A DNA stretch of 64,000 nucleotides. Origin: Methanocella paludicola SANAE. GTDB lineage: Archaea > Halobacteriota > Methanocellia > Methanocellales > Methanocellaceae. Shown here piece after piece: positions 1 through 10,611 of this stretch; position 1 is the stretch's first letter, and the number at the start of each line of letters is the position of its first letter. The position numbers and the translations under genes were made by a program. Where the stretch lies: assembly GCF_000011005.1 (NCBI RefSeq), contig NC_013665.1:186001-250000 (forward strand), read 5' to 3'. Below the pieces are notes generated by a model. The model was not told where the DNA came from and made no database searches. It worked only from the letters and a program-made list of their open reading frames with translations.

Positions 1-1
1 C

Positions 2-301
2 ATCCTGGGGATCGTCATCGGAGTGACCATGTCCCGGACGAGCCTCCTGTACGTCCTGGCGGGCACGCTGCCCCACGGGGTCATCGAGCTGCCCATGGTG
101 TTCATCTCGGCCGCCATCGGCCTGAAGCTGGGAGTGCTGGCGCTGAAGGCGCTTTTCGGCAAGAAGGAGGGCCTCCTCGATAAAGTTAAGGAAGCCCTTT
201 TAATTTACTTCATCTGGATCTTTCCATTATTGTTTTTAGCGGCCTTCCTCGAGACATTCGTGACCAGCACTGTCCTGTACCTGCTCTTCGGGTCCGGGTA
301 A
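2..301 (+). CDS. SpoIIM/DUF95-family membrane protein, C-terminal part (cut by window edge)
   Basis: The frame is open to the left edge (Ile-Leu-Gly precede the GTG at 23), so this is the end of a longer gene. The stretch LPHGVIELPMVFISAAIGLKLG is the hallmark C-terminal segment of the stage II sporulation protein M (DUF95) family, multispanning membrane proteins widespread in archaea whose role outside sporulating bacteria is unknown. Two hydrophobic helices are visible, roughly residues 20-42 and 58-90 of the visible part. The gene stops at TAA 299-301. A GC-rich hairpin (GGGCC/GGCCC, 325-337), preceded by a T-run, lies in the gap before nadA. The name rests on this motif only. Confidence 0.7.
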   Translation: MLGIVIGVTMSRTSLLYVLAGTLPHGVIELPMVFISAAIGLKLGVLALKALFGKKEGLLDKVKEALLIYFIWIFPLLFLAAFLETFVTSTVLYLLFGSG

Positions 302-416
302 CGGAGAACAATGCCTTTTTTGCCGGGCCGCGGGCCCTACAGACAAGTATAATTATTAGGAGATGCATGGTAATCCAGAGTCTAAAAAGCCTCAACGTCA
401 TTGTAAAGGTAACAAT

Positions 417-1319
417 ATGACACAGATCGTCGACGAGATCAAGAAGCTTAAGGAAGCGCGCAGGGCCGTCATCTTAGCCCACAACTACCAGCGCGGCGAA
501 GTCCAGGACATCGCCGACTACGTGGGCGATTCGTTCGGGCTGAGCCAGAAGGCCGTCGAGGCCGACGCCGAAGTGATCGTCTTTTGCGGCGTGGACTTCA
601 TGGCAGAGTCCGCGGCCATCCTGAACCCGGGAAGGGCCGTGCTGAACCCGGCCCCGGAGGCCGGCTGCCCCATGGCCCGGATGATCACCGCGGCCGACGT
701 GAGGAAGCTCAAGGAGCAGCACCCCGGCGCCGAGGTGGTCTGCTACGTCAATTCGAGCGCCGAGGTAAAGGCCGAGAGCGACGTGTGCTGCACGTCCTCC
801 AACGCGATCAAGGTGGTCAACTCCTTGAAAGGCGCCGAGGCCGTCTTCGTGCCCGACATGAACCTCGCAGCTTACGCTCAAAAGTTCACCAGTAAAAAAA
901 TAATCCCCTGGCACGGCTACTGCCCGACCCACCACCTCATCACGGCGGGCGACGTGCTCGTGGCCAAAATGGAGCACCCCGGCGCACAGGTGCTCGTCCA
1001 CCCGGAGTGCCGGCCCGAGGTCGTCGACCTCGCCGACGGGGTCTTCTCCACCGACGGCATGATCAAGTACGCCCGAGAGGCTACCGCCGACCTCATCATC
1101 GGCACCGAGTCGGGCCTCATCCACCGCCTGAAAAAGGAGAACCCGCGCATACGGTATTACCCGCTGTCCACGTACGCGGTATGCCCCAACATGAAGATGA
1201 CGTCCCTCGTATCCGTGAGGGACAGCCTGAGGGACATGAAGACGCAGATACGGGTACCGGAAAATATTCGTATACGTGCAAAAAAAGCACTGGATAGAAT
1301 GCTGGAAGTGGGCAGGTAA
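417..1319 (+). CDS. nadA: Quinolinate synthase NadA
   Basis: Condenses iminoaspartate with dihydroxyacetone phosphate to give quinolinate, the first pyridine precursor of de novo NAD synthesis; a cytosolic [4Fe-4S] enzyme. The protein opens with AVILAHNYQ and contains VFCGVDFMAESA, the CCTSSNA region and HPECRPEV, which supply the three conserved cluster cysteines of the family. At 300 residues it has the usual size. An in-frame ATG exists at 363, but AGGAG there abuts it. The ATG at 417 has AAAGGT (405-410) at good spacing and gives the family-typical N-terminus, so it is preferred. hypD starts one base after the stop, so the two are probably cotranscribed. No nadB or nadC is seen nearby. 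Confidence 0.95.
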   Translation: MTQIVDEIKKLKEARRAVILAHNYQRGEVQDIADYVGDSFGLSQKAVEADAEVIVFCGVDFMAESAAILNPGRAVLNPAPEAGCPMARMITAADVRKLKEQHPGAEVVCYVNSSAEVKAESDVCCTSSNAIKVVNSLKGAEAVFVPDMNLAAYAQKFTSKKIIPWHGYCPTHHLITAGDVLVAKMEHPGAQVLVHPECRPEVVDLADGVFSTDGMIKYAREATADLIIGTESGLIHRLKKENPRIRYYPLSTYAVCPNMKMTSLVSVRDSLRDMKTQIRVPENIRIRAKKALDRMLEVGR

Positions 1320-1320
1320 C

Positions 1321-2376
1321 ATGCAAGAGGAACAGATCGCGAAGGGGCTCGCCAAGAAGATAGAGAAGCTGGCGGCGGGCCGTGAGATTAAGATCATGCA
1401 CGTGTGCGGGACGCACGAGTACACGATAACGAAGAGCGGCATCCGGTCGCTCCTCCCGAAGAACGTGAAGGTGGTCATGGGCCCGGGCTGCCCGGTGTGC
1501 GTCACCCCCCAGGCCGAGATCGACGCCATTGTGGAACTGGCGGAGCAGGGCAAGGTCATCTGCACCTACGGCGACCTCCTTAGAGTGCCCGGCTCAAGGA
1601 CGTCGCTGTACGACTCGGTGGGCGAGATCCACATCGTCCAGAGCATCAGCCAGGCCGTCGACTTCGCCCGGGAGCACCCGGACAAGGAGGTCGTGTTCAT
1701 GGCAGTGGGCTTCGAGACCACCGCCCCCACGACGGCTGCCGTCATGCTCGCCAATCCCCCGGATAACTTTTCCATCCTCGTCTCTCACCGCCTGGTGCCG
1801 CCGGCCATGAAGTGGCTCATGCAGCAGGGCGAGGCCAACCTTTCCGGCTTTTTATTGCCGGGCCACGTCTGCGCCATCAGCGGCATCGAGGAGTACGAGC
1901 AATTCCCCGTACCGCAGGTCATCGCGGGCTTCGAGCCCCTGCAGGTCATGTATGGCCTGTACAAGCTGGTCAGGCAGATCGTAGAAAACCGGGCCGAGGT
2001 GGAGAACGCCTACATGAGCGTGGTGAAGCGGGAGGGCAACGTCAAGGCGAAGCACATGATGGCCGAAGTCTTCGACGTCTGCGACATCATGTGGCGAGGC
2101 TTCCCGGTCATTCCCGACAGCGGCTTAAGGCTGAAACCCCAGTTCGAGAAGTACGACGCCCTTAAAAAGTACGGCATCACGCTCAAGCCGGGCATGGAAA
2201 CAAAGGGCTGCCTGTGCAACCAATTATTAAGAGGGATCAAGGAGCCCACCGACTGTAAGCTCTTTGGCAGGGCGTGCACGCCCCTGAAGCCCGTCGGCGC
2301 CTGCATGGTGTCCACCGAGGGCGCCTGCCGCATCTGGTACACGTACGGGCGGGGCGCGAAGCTGGTAAAAGACTGA
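1321..2376 (+). CDS. hypD: Hydrogenase maturation protein HypD
   Basis: HypD is the iron-sulfur scaffold, working with HypC, on which the Fe(CN)2CO group of [NiFe]-hydrogenases is assembled. Diagnostic motifs are visible: HVCGTHE near the N-terminus, GPGCPVC, YGDLLRVPGS, and a C-terminal cysteine-rich segment (CLCNQLLRG...CKLFGRACTPL) that binds the [4Fe-4S] cluster. The 351-residue length fits the family. The frame is open upstream to 1276 inside nadA; the ATG at 1321, one base after the nadA stop, is chosen because it gives the usual start and suggests translational coupling. No other hyp genes are in the window. The nadA-hypD pairing looks like shared transcription rather than one pathway. 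Confidence 0.95.
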   Translation: MQEEQIAKGLAKKIEKLAAGREIKIMHVCGTHEYTITKSGIRSLLPKNVKVVMGPGCPVCVTPQAEIDAIVELAEQGKVICTYGDLLRVPGSRTSLYDSVGEIHIVQSISQAVDFAREHPDKEVVFMAVGFETTAPTTAAVMLANPPDNFSILVSHRLVPPAMKWLMQQGEANLSGFLLPGHVCAISGIEEYEQFPVPQVIAGFEPLQVMYGLYKLVRQIVENRAEVENAYMSVVKREGNVKAKHMMAEVFDVCDIMWRGFPVIPDSGLRLKPQFEKYDALKKYGITLKPGMETKGCLCNQLLRGIKEPTDCKLFGRACTPLKPVGACMVSTEGACRIWYTYGRGAKLVKD

Positions 2377-2397
2377 GCCCTTACCAGCTATTTTCTT

Positions 2398-3414
2398 TTA
2401 TAGTGCGGCCTGATACTTTATAAATCCCCACCTGTAGTACATGTCTTCCAGGCAGAGGGCCATCGTTCCTTTAGCTTCGATGACGATGTAGTCGCCGTAG
2501 ACCTGCGTGTTATAGCTCTCGAAGCCGGACTTCTCCATCATTCCCTGCAACAGCGCCAGGTTCCCCCGCTCGCTGTCCAGCAGCGTCGTGTTGTTGACGT
2601 GCATGATGACCACGTACGAGTACAGGCGGTCCTGCGACTGGTTCGACGGGTCCACGGGGCCGATGGCGGCATAGTACCTGTCCGAATAGCTCAGGTTGCT
2701 CGACAGGCCGACCATCTCAAGCGTCATCCCCTCAATGGGTATCTGCTTGTACTTGAGCTCGGTGAACAGGTCCGAGTAATCCCCGTAGGCGCTCAGGCTC
2801 GTGTTCCCGGAAGACATCACGTAGGCCGTGGGCGCCATGTTCTCGAGCATCCCGCTGACGACCGGGTACGTGGACGGCGTGTAATAGTAATTGTCGTTGA
2901 CCTTCTTGGCCGCGATGTTGTAGTAGCTCAGCAGCTCGTGGTAATAATCGGACCCCGTCGAGTCCGGCCAGCTCTTGTTGTAGGCCGTCCCGAAGTCGGT
3001 CAGGGACACGAACTGGCCGTTGTAATCGCTGAAATATCCTGAGGGATATATGGCGAAGAGGTCTATCTTCGGATCAGCCTTGAAGATAGAGCTGGGCGGC
3101 AGCGACCCCTTGAGCCAGGAGTAGCTGTTCGTGGCATTGCTAAGCAGTGTATCGTTCCTGAGGTCGATATAGCGTGCGTAGCCCGCATCCGCCGGGATGA
3201 GGCGGAGCGCGTCCGATACGCTGCCGAACGCGTTCTTCGTACTCGAGCCCTTACCTCCGTCGGTCTTGCTGCCCCAGTTGCTTCCCCAAACGTAGGCGAC
3301 CGCGGTCCCGAGCATGATGAACACTAAAAACAGCGGTATTATCGTCTTTGCCCAGTTCCTGGGCTCTTTCTTGCTCTTTTTTGAAGCGCCCTTCGTTCCC
3401 TTGTCTTTTGCCAT
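2398..3414 (-). CDS. Membrane-anchored extracytoplasmic protein, function unknown
   Basis: I do not recognise this 338-residue protein. A short Lys-rich cytoplasmic head is followed by one hydrophobic helix (about residues 25-42, IIPLFLVFIMLGTAVAYVWG). The remainder is soluble, Ser/Tyr/Asn-rich and carries several Asn-X-Ser/Thr sequons, consistent with a surface protein anchored by its N-terminus and possibly N-glycosylated. The cleanest start is ATG at 3414; a TTG at 3423 is in frame. It converges on hypD with a 21-bp gap and lies downstream of tRNA-Ala on the same strand. The repeated hydrophobic-aromatic pattern suggests an all-beta or alpha/beta extracytoplasmic fold, but no family could be assigned. 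Confidence 0.6.
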   Translation of the reverse strand: MAKDKGTKGASKKSKKEPRNWAKTIIPLFLVFIMLGTAVAYVWGSNWGSKTDGGKGSSTKNAFGSVSDALRLIPADAGYARYIDLRNDTLLSNATNSYSWLKGSLPPSSIFKADPKIDLFAIYPSGYFSDYNGQFVSLTDFGTAYNKSWPDSTGSDYYHELLSYYNIAAKKVNDNYYYTPSTYPVVSGMLENMAPTAYVMSSGNTSLSAYGDYSDLFTELKYKQIPIEGMTLEMVGLSSNLSYSDRYYAAIGPVDPSNQSQDRLYSYVVIMHVNNTTLLDSERGNLALLQGMMEKSGFESYNTQVYGDYIVIEAKGTMALCLEDMYYRWGFIKYQAAL

Positions 3415-3510
3415 ATTAACCAACGCCTCTAGCCTATAGCCTTAAGATGGCCCTGGTATTTAAACTGTGCGCAAAGCGGCGGTATTTAAAAAAGTTTAAG
3501 AAGTTAGAAG

Positions 3511-3582
3511 TGGACCCTGCGGGAATTGAACCCGCGGCATCTACGTTGCGAACGTAGCACTCTACCCCTGAGTTAAGAGCCC
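3511..3582 (-). tRNA. tRNA-Ala (anticodon CGC)
   Basis: The minus strand folds into a full cloverleaf: a 7-bp acceptor stem that includes the G3-U70 pair diagnostic for alanine, a D arm ACUC/GAGU, an anticodon arm CUACG/CGUAG with loop UUCGCAA (anticodon CGC, reading GCG), and a T arm GCGGG/CCCGC with UUCAAUU. The discriminator base is A. The 3' CCA is not encoded. No intron is present. Confidence 0.95.
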
Positions 3583-3611
3583 GTGATGCAAAACTCAAAT
3601 GTCATTTGTAG

Positions 3612-3619
3612 TATATAAA
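3612..3619 (-). promoter_or_regulatory. TATA box of tRNA-Ala
   Basis: On the minus strand this reads TTTATATA, about 30-37 nt upstream of the first tRNA base (3582), which is the usual archaeal box A distance for a tRNA gene. Confidence 0.6.
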
Positions 3620-3673
3620 CTATTCGCGCAATAAAGAAAAGTGATAAAAGGGCTATATCATTGTCTTTCTCTT

Positions 3674-3890
3674 CGCGGGTCGACGCCTTGCCTGTTGGCA
3701 AGGCTACTCGGCGTTCCGGGTGCTTCGATGTCGGGGCCGGGCTTGCACCCTACTCGCCCGGCCGCTGATGCGGCGGGCTCGTACGCAAGCCCTAAGCAGC
3801 GTTTTATCCTTCGGAAAAAACGCTCATTACCCCGCCATCTTCGCATCGGCCTGATGGCCGACTGATGCCCGGAACGCCTCGACGACCGCG
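3674..3890. ncRNA. Candidate multibranched structured RNA, identity unknown
   Basis: This GC-rich stretch has no convincing gene and contains nested and consecutive inverted repeats. They are an outer CGCGG(G)TCG/CGACCGCG pairing (near 3674-3682 with 3883-3890), a perfect 8-bp hairpin with TGTT loop (3685-3704), and a perfect 11-bp stem GGCGTTCCGGG/CCCGGAACGCC (3710-3720 with 3868-3878). Inside that stem lie GGGCTTGC/GCAAGCCC (3739-3746 with 3785-3792), a GCCGC-TGAT-GCGGC hairpin, AGCGTTTT/AAAACGCT (3798-3824) and TCGGCC-TGAT-GGCCGA (3846-3861). The strand is undetermined. I could not match it to RNase P or SRP RNA. A second cluster of hairpins (3947-3960 and about 3984-4010) follows. Confidence 0.45.
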
Positions 3891-4034
3891 GACTCACGTT
3901 ATAATAGGTTTGCATCGCTACATCTATGGTTCGTTGATTTATTCGTTTGCCATCAGGCAATCATGCTCCGGGGGTCGGCGAGGGGGCGGAGCGAAGCGAA
4001 GTCCCCCTTCAGCCTCAGTAAAAGAAACAAGGGT

Positions 4035-4192
4035 GCCTAACCATCGTTATACTTGTAGGCCTAACCATCGTTATACTTGTAGGCCTAACCATCGTTATAC
4101 TTGTAGGCCTAACCATCGTTATACTTGTAGGCCTAACCATCGTTATACTTGTAGGCCTAACCATCGTTATACTTGTAGGCCTAACCATCGTT
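4035..4192. repeat. 24-bp tandem repeat, six full copies plus a partial seventh
   Basis: The unit begins GCCTAACCATCG and ends TTATACTTGTAG. Six exact copies run head to tail from 4035 to 4178, followed by 14 bases of a seventh. There are no variable spacers, so it is not CRISPR. It lies 3' of the aEF-1beta gene in a gap without genes. Short open frames encoding PNHRYTCR (plus) or MVRPTSIT (minus) octamers are by-products of the 24-bp period. Confidence 0.95.
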
Positions 4193-4286
4193 TTGCTGGC
4201 ATGAAACGTGAAAGAAATTAGTATTATACAAAAAAGGAAGAATGGTAATGTAACCATCCTTATCTAATATAATGATTTAATCGAAT

Positions 4287-4553
4287 TTATACGAGGTCGA
4301 CGTTCTCGACGGTGACGCTCTCCACGCCCGGGACCTTCGCGAAGGCCGCCTCGACCGGCTCGGTGCCGCCCTCGGAATCGCTGACCACGAAAGCTACCAA
4401 AATAGCCTTCAGGCCGAACGCGATGGGCTTCACCTGCATGCCCTTGAACTCGGCGCTCTTCGGGAGAGCATTCTTCAGCTCATCCATGAGCTTATTCACG
4501 TCACGGTCCGCGCTATCCGGCATGACCTTGATGACGGCCATTACCTTTCCCAT
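4287..4553 (-). CDS. Translation elongation factor aEF-1beta (EF1B, nucleotide exchange factor)
   Basis: Archaeal EF-1beta exchanges GDP for GTP on aEF-1alpha during translation elongation. The 88-residue protein matches the small single-domain archaeal family: it begins MGKVMAVIKVMPD, contains the central KPIAFGLKA segment, and ends VPGVESVTVENVDLV. The ATG at 4553 is chosen; a GTG at 4559 is also in frame but overlaps the stop of the upstream zinc-ribbon gene (TGA 4558-4556). The two genes are nearly contiguous, an arrangement well known for archaeal EF-1beta, and surely share a transcript. The tandem repeat at 4035-4192 lies about 95 bp beyond its stop. Confidence 0.93.
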   Translation of the reverse strand: MGKVMAVIKVMPDSADRDVNKLMDELKNALPKSAEFKGMQVKPIAFGLKAILVAFVVSDSEGGTEPVEAAFAKVPGVESVTVENVDLV

Positions 4554-4555
4554 GC

Positions 4556-4723
4556 TCACGGCCCCTTAAAGCCGCAGGACGGGCAAACGTAGGCGTTCGA
4601 CTGCTTTCTGCACTTGCCGCAGCGGCCCAGCTCGGCGCCGCAGCTCGGGCACTTGAACCTGACGGCGCCTGCGCCCTCGAGGCGAACGCCGCATGAGATG
4701 CAATGCTCAATTCTTTCTGCCAT
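4556..4723 (-). CDS. Small zinc-ribbon protein (HVO_2753-like), partner of aEF-1beta
   Basis: This 55-residue gene is read from the minus strand starting at ATG 4723. It has four Cys-X2-Cys knuckles (C8/C11, C25/C28, C35/C38, C47/C50), that is two zinc ribbons, and ends in CGFKGP. Such tiny zinc-ribbon proteins are habitually encoded directly upstream of aEF-1beta in euryarchaea. Its stop lies three bases before the aEF-1beta ATG, so it heads the pair. The likely role is an RNA- or protein-binding accessory of translation, inferred from context; the family member studied in Haloferax is involved in swarming and biofilm formation. A longer open frame on the same strand is a shadow lacking the cysteine pattern. 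Confidence 0.88.
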   Translation of the reverse strand: MAERIEHCISCGVRLEGAGAVRFKCPSCGAELGRCGKCRKQSNAYVCPSCGFKGP

Positions 4724-4766
4724 GAAACATTTCTCCTATTAAATGAAGCTGACCACCGTATATTAG

Positions 4767-5948
4767 CTACTGGTTAATTAATTTTTTGTAAAGCCTCGCC
4801 TGGAATCCGTGGAACTTCGCGAATCCCTCGGCGTCCTTCTGGTCCATCGTCTTGCCGTCGAAGGAGACCAGCTCTTCGCTGTATAGCGCCGTCGGGGATT
4901 CCCGGCCCACGACCATGCAGCAACCCTTGAACAGCTTCACCTTCACGGTGCCGTTGATCCTTTCCTGGGTTTTGTCGATGAACGCGTTCAGGTCCGCATA
5001 CAGGGGCTCGTCCACGAGGCCCATGTAGCCCAGCTCGGCCCATGCCTCGTCCACCCCGGCCTTGAACTTCAGCTCCGCCCTGGACAGGCAGAGCTTCTCG
5101 AGGTCCTTGTGCGCGGTAAGAAGCACCGTAGCCGCCGGGTGCTCATAGTTCTCGCGGGCCTTCAGGCCGAGCACGCGGTCCTCCATCATGTCGGTCCGGC
5201 CAACGCCGTGCTTGCCTGCCAGCTTATGGAGCGCCATGATGAGGTCCACTCCCTTCATTTTTTTGCCGTTCAGGGAGACGGGCACGCCCGCCTCGAACCC
5301 TATCGAGGCGATCTCCGGCTTATCCGGGGCCTTCAGCGGGTCCCGGGTCCACTGGTAGATCTCCTCGGGCGGGACGAACGCCGGATCCTCGAGCTTGCCT
5401 CCCTCGATGCTCCGGGACCAGATGTTCTCGTCCACGCTCCAGGGCTTCGCCTTCGTGACGGGCACCGGTATCTTATGTTTTTTCGCGTACTCGATCTCCC
5501 AGCTCCTGGACAGGTTCATGTCCCTCATCGGGGCGATGACGGGCAGGTCCGTCGTCCTGAACACGGCCTCGAACCTGAGCTGGTCGTTGCCCCTGCCGGT
5601 GCAGCCGTGGGCCAGGGCGTCGGCCTTCTCCTTGAGGGCGACGTCCACGCACTTCTTAGCGATCAATGGCCTCGCCAGGGACGTCCCGATGACGTAGCCT
5701 TCATACATCGCATTGGCCTTGATGGCCGGAAAGATGTAGTCCCTGACGAACTCGTCCTTCGCGTCCATGGTGTAGTGCTTGTCGGCGATGAGCTTCGCCT
5801 TCTTCGACGCGGTCTCGATCTCCCCTGCGGGCTGTCCCACGTCCACCGTGACGGTGATGACCTTATCGAACCCATAGTTCTCCTTAAGTATGGGGATGCA
5901 TACGGAGGTGTCCAGGCCTCCGGAATAGGCAAGAACGACTTTCTTCAT
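4767..5948 (-). CDS. argG: Argininosuccinate synthase
   Basis: Joins citrulline and aspartate at the expense of ATP to form argininosuccinate, the penultimate step of arginine synthesis. The N-terminal P-loop of the N-type ATP pyrophosphatase fold is clear ([12 protein letters not shown]). Further family segments are [21 protein letters not shown], and the C-terminal [19 protein letters not shown]. The length of 393 residues is normal. The ATG at 5948 is the only sensible start. The gene stands alone: argH is not adjacent, and a 1.1-kb non-coding region precedes it. carAB at 7.4-11.7 kb make the carbamoyl phosphate needed upstream in the same pathway and lie on the same strand. Confidence 0.97.
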   Translation of the reverse strand: MKKVVLAYSGGLDTSVCIPILKENYGFDKVITVTVDVGQPAGEIETASKKAKLIADKHYTMDAKDEFVRDYIFPAIKANAMYEGYVIGTSLARPLIAKKCVDVALKEKADALAHGCTGRGNDQLRFEAVFRTTDLPVIAPMRDMNLSRSWEIEYAKKHKIPVPVTKAKPWSVDENIWSRSIEGGKLEDPAFVPPEEIYQWTRDPLKAPDKPEIASIGFEAGVPVSLNGKKMKGVDLIMALHKLAGKHGVGRTDMMEDRVLGLKARENYEHPAATVLLTAHKDLEKLCLSRAELKFKAGVDEAWAELGYMGLVDEPLYADLNAFIDKTQERINGTVKVKLFKGCCMVVGRESPTALYSEELVSFDGKTMDQKDAEGFAKFHGFQARLYKKLINQ

Positions 5949-7046
5949 ATGGCTGCTAAACGTCTTTAAGGAATGATAAAGTTTTTTATGCCCCTATTGC
6001 CGGCGCCCGCTGTAAAATCAGTTTCTAACAAGAATTGAACCACGGTATAAAATACTTGCGACTGGCTTGCCTTTAATGTCACTGCTTGAAAAAATTTATA
6101 TAACTTTATTACGAATTATTACCATAAACCTGGACAAAATTCTGCTCAGATAGAAACCTATATATACTAAAAAGTACATTTGGGGGTCACACCCATGCGC
6201 AACGTGGGATATCCTCCCCTTTGAACAACTCCATAGACCAAACCCAAAGGGAAACAAGACACAAATCCTCAAAAAATATACCGCAAACCCCAAAACGTGC
6301 TAAGGGCGAGGCCATTATGGCCCGCACCTGGTCACGTACGGTATTGGCTCCAATATTGTGGGCGGGGAAATCAAGCTCTTACGGCATTTAAGCGCTTGCA
6401 CAGTAAATCGCCATAAGTATCGCCGATTTACCGTAACCCTCCTCCCATATTCGCAAGCAAGGCCCCCCATTCACAACACCGATCCAAGCCCGCCACATTA
6501 TACCTCACCAAAATACGGGCTTAACGAAAAACGCTGAATGACAGACCCACCCGCAATGGAAAAGCCAATGCCCGACTGTTTTACATTCACGTTATGCATA
6601 AGCCCCTCGAAGCTCCATAAGCATGCACGAAGACGATTTCAGCCACGAAGCGACTCAAAGAGTGCCTGAAGTGACTCTAAGATTTTTTTAAATGAATGCC
6701 GTCTATTGGCTCTATTGTTGTGCCTTTTTGGTATCGGTTTTAACACAGAGCGCACAGGGATTTTGTTATAATTTTAAATCCCCCAAAGTCCTGTTCATCG
6801 ATAAAAAGTGCTCAGTGCCCTCTGTGTTGAAAAAACCGTGGGGCTGTATGTCTCTCACAAACAATGCATAAAAATGATGGGCGAACACCAAATAAAAAAT
6901 CATTTATAGAGTCTTAGAGCCCCTTCAAGCCAGCTTCGAGTAACTTCGTGGCTGAATAACGTCTTCGAGCAGCTTCACTCTCTTTGAGTGCCTTGACAGG
7001 TGACGATAAAGCAAGTAAAATTTAAGGTAGAAAAAAGGATTGCCGT
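5949..7046. other. 1.1-kb intergenic region, no convincing gene
   Basis: Apart from the nested palindromic repeat at 6600-6992, this gap shows AT-rich promoter-like stretches (near 6085-6120 and 6160-6175) and local inverted repeats: GTAAATCG/CGATTTAC (6403-6410 with 6424-6431), GGCC-ATTAT-GGCC near 6312, and a GGGG/CCCC-bounded segment near 6181-6218. A 65-codon open frame (6096-6293, minus) has no recognisable features and is not called. An unannotated small RNA is possible but unsupported. Confidence 0.5.
6600..6992. repeat. Large imperfect palindrome of the CACGAAG type with a nested CACAGAG-type palindrome
   Basis: The left arm (from 6600: AAGCCCCTCGAAG..., then GCACGAAGAC, CAGCCACGAAGCGACTC) is mirrored by the right arm (about 6905-6992: AGAGCCCC, CGAGTAACTTCGTGGCTGAAT, GTCTTCGAGC). 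Between them sits a second palindrome, GGTTTTAACACAGAG (6736-6750) against CTCTGTGTTGAAAAAACC (6820-6837). The outer arms resemble the repeat at 27950-28136; the inner words resemble those at 13935 and 18128. Confidence 0.75.
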
Positions 7047-7244
7047 CTAGTGCTTGTAGGCCGGCACGTCGAGGCGGGAGAACAGCACGATAGAGTAGAC
7101 GAGCACGCCGATACAGACGAGCCCCAGGAGCGTGCCGGTGACATAGTCCAGCTTATTAATGTACTCTGTCAGTGCGTACACCGAGCCCACGAACAATATG
7201 GTGGCGAACGGTATTCTCATTAACTCGTAAGTCTTCGTGTCCAT
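7047..7244 (-). CDS. Small two-helix membrane protein, unknown function
   Basis: This 65-residue protein starts at ATG 7244 (MDTKTYELMRIPF). The frame is open further upstream, but that extension overlaps the carB end and is Arg/Lys-rich without sense, so the ATG giving a compact membrane protein is preferred. Two hydrophobic helices are visible, about residues 9-26 and 35-54, joined by a short loop (EYINKLDYVTG), with a short tail ending PAYKH. It lies 112 bp downstream of carB on the same strand and could be read from the carAB transcript or its own promoter. No family is recognised and the function is unknown. Confidence 0.55.
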   Translation of the reverse strand: MDTKTYELMRIPFATILFVGSVYALTEYINKLDYVTGTLLGLVCIGVLVYSIVLFSRLDVPAYKH

Positions 7245-7356
7245 GATGAACAAAATCCTGTATAGCAGCGAATCCGGGATTATATTATCGCAGGTTGTAC
7301 ATATCCTTTCTGATTTATTGGGTAAAAAAGCGGAAAAAAGAATTTTCCGGCGCTTT

Positions 7357-10610
<3,254 letters not shown>

Positions 10611-10611
<1 letters not shown>

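Noticed and set aside
474-1565. Long minus-strand open frame opposite nadA-hypD
   Set aside because: Shadow of two well-supported genes in a GC-rich region; its translation has no recognisable features.
3674-4012. RNase P RNA or SRP RNA
   Set aside because: The conserved sequence cores expected for these RNAs were not found on either strand; structure alone does not identify the RNA.
4035-4192. CRISPR array
   Set aside because: Units abut directly with no spacers, and no cas genes are near.
3865-4257. Open frames encoding repeated octapeptides (PNHRYTCR on plus, MVRPTSIT on minus)
   Set aside because: They exist only because the 24-bp tandem unit is divisible by three; no ribosome-binding site, no domain, and both strands are open for the same reason.
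4513-4710. Ala/Ser-rich 65-codon frame overlapping aEF-1beta
   Set aside because: Wrong frame of the zinc-ribbon gene, whose true frame has four CxxC pairs and an ATG at 4723.
6096-6293. 65-codon minus-strand open frame upstream of argG
   Set aside because: No ribosome-binding site, no domain, and unusual composition; kept only as part of the gene-free stretch.
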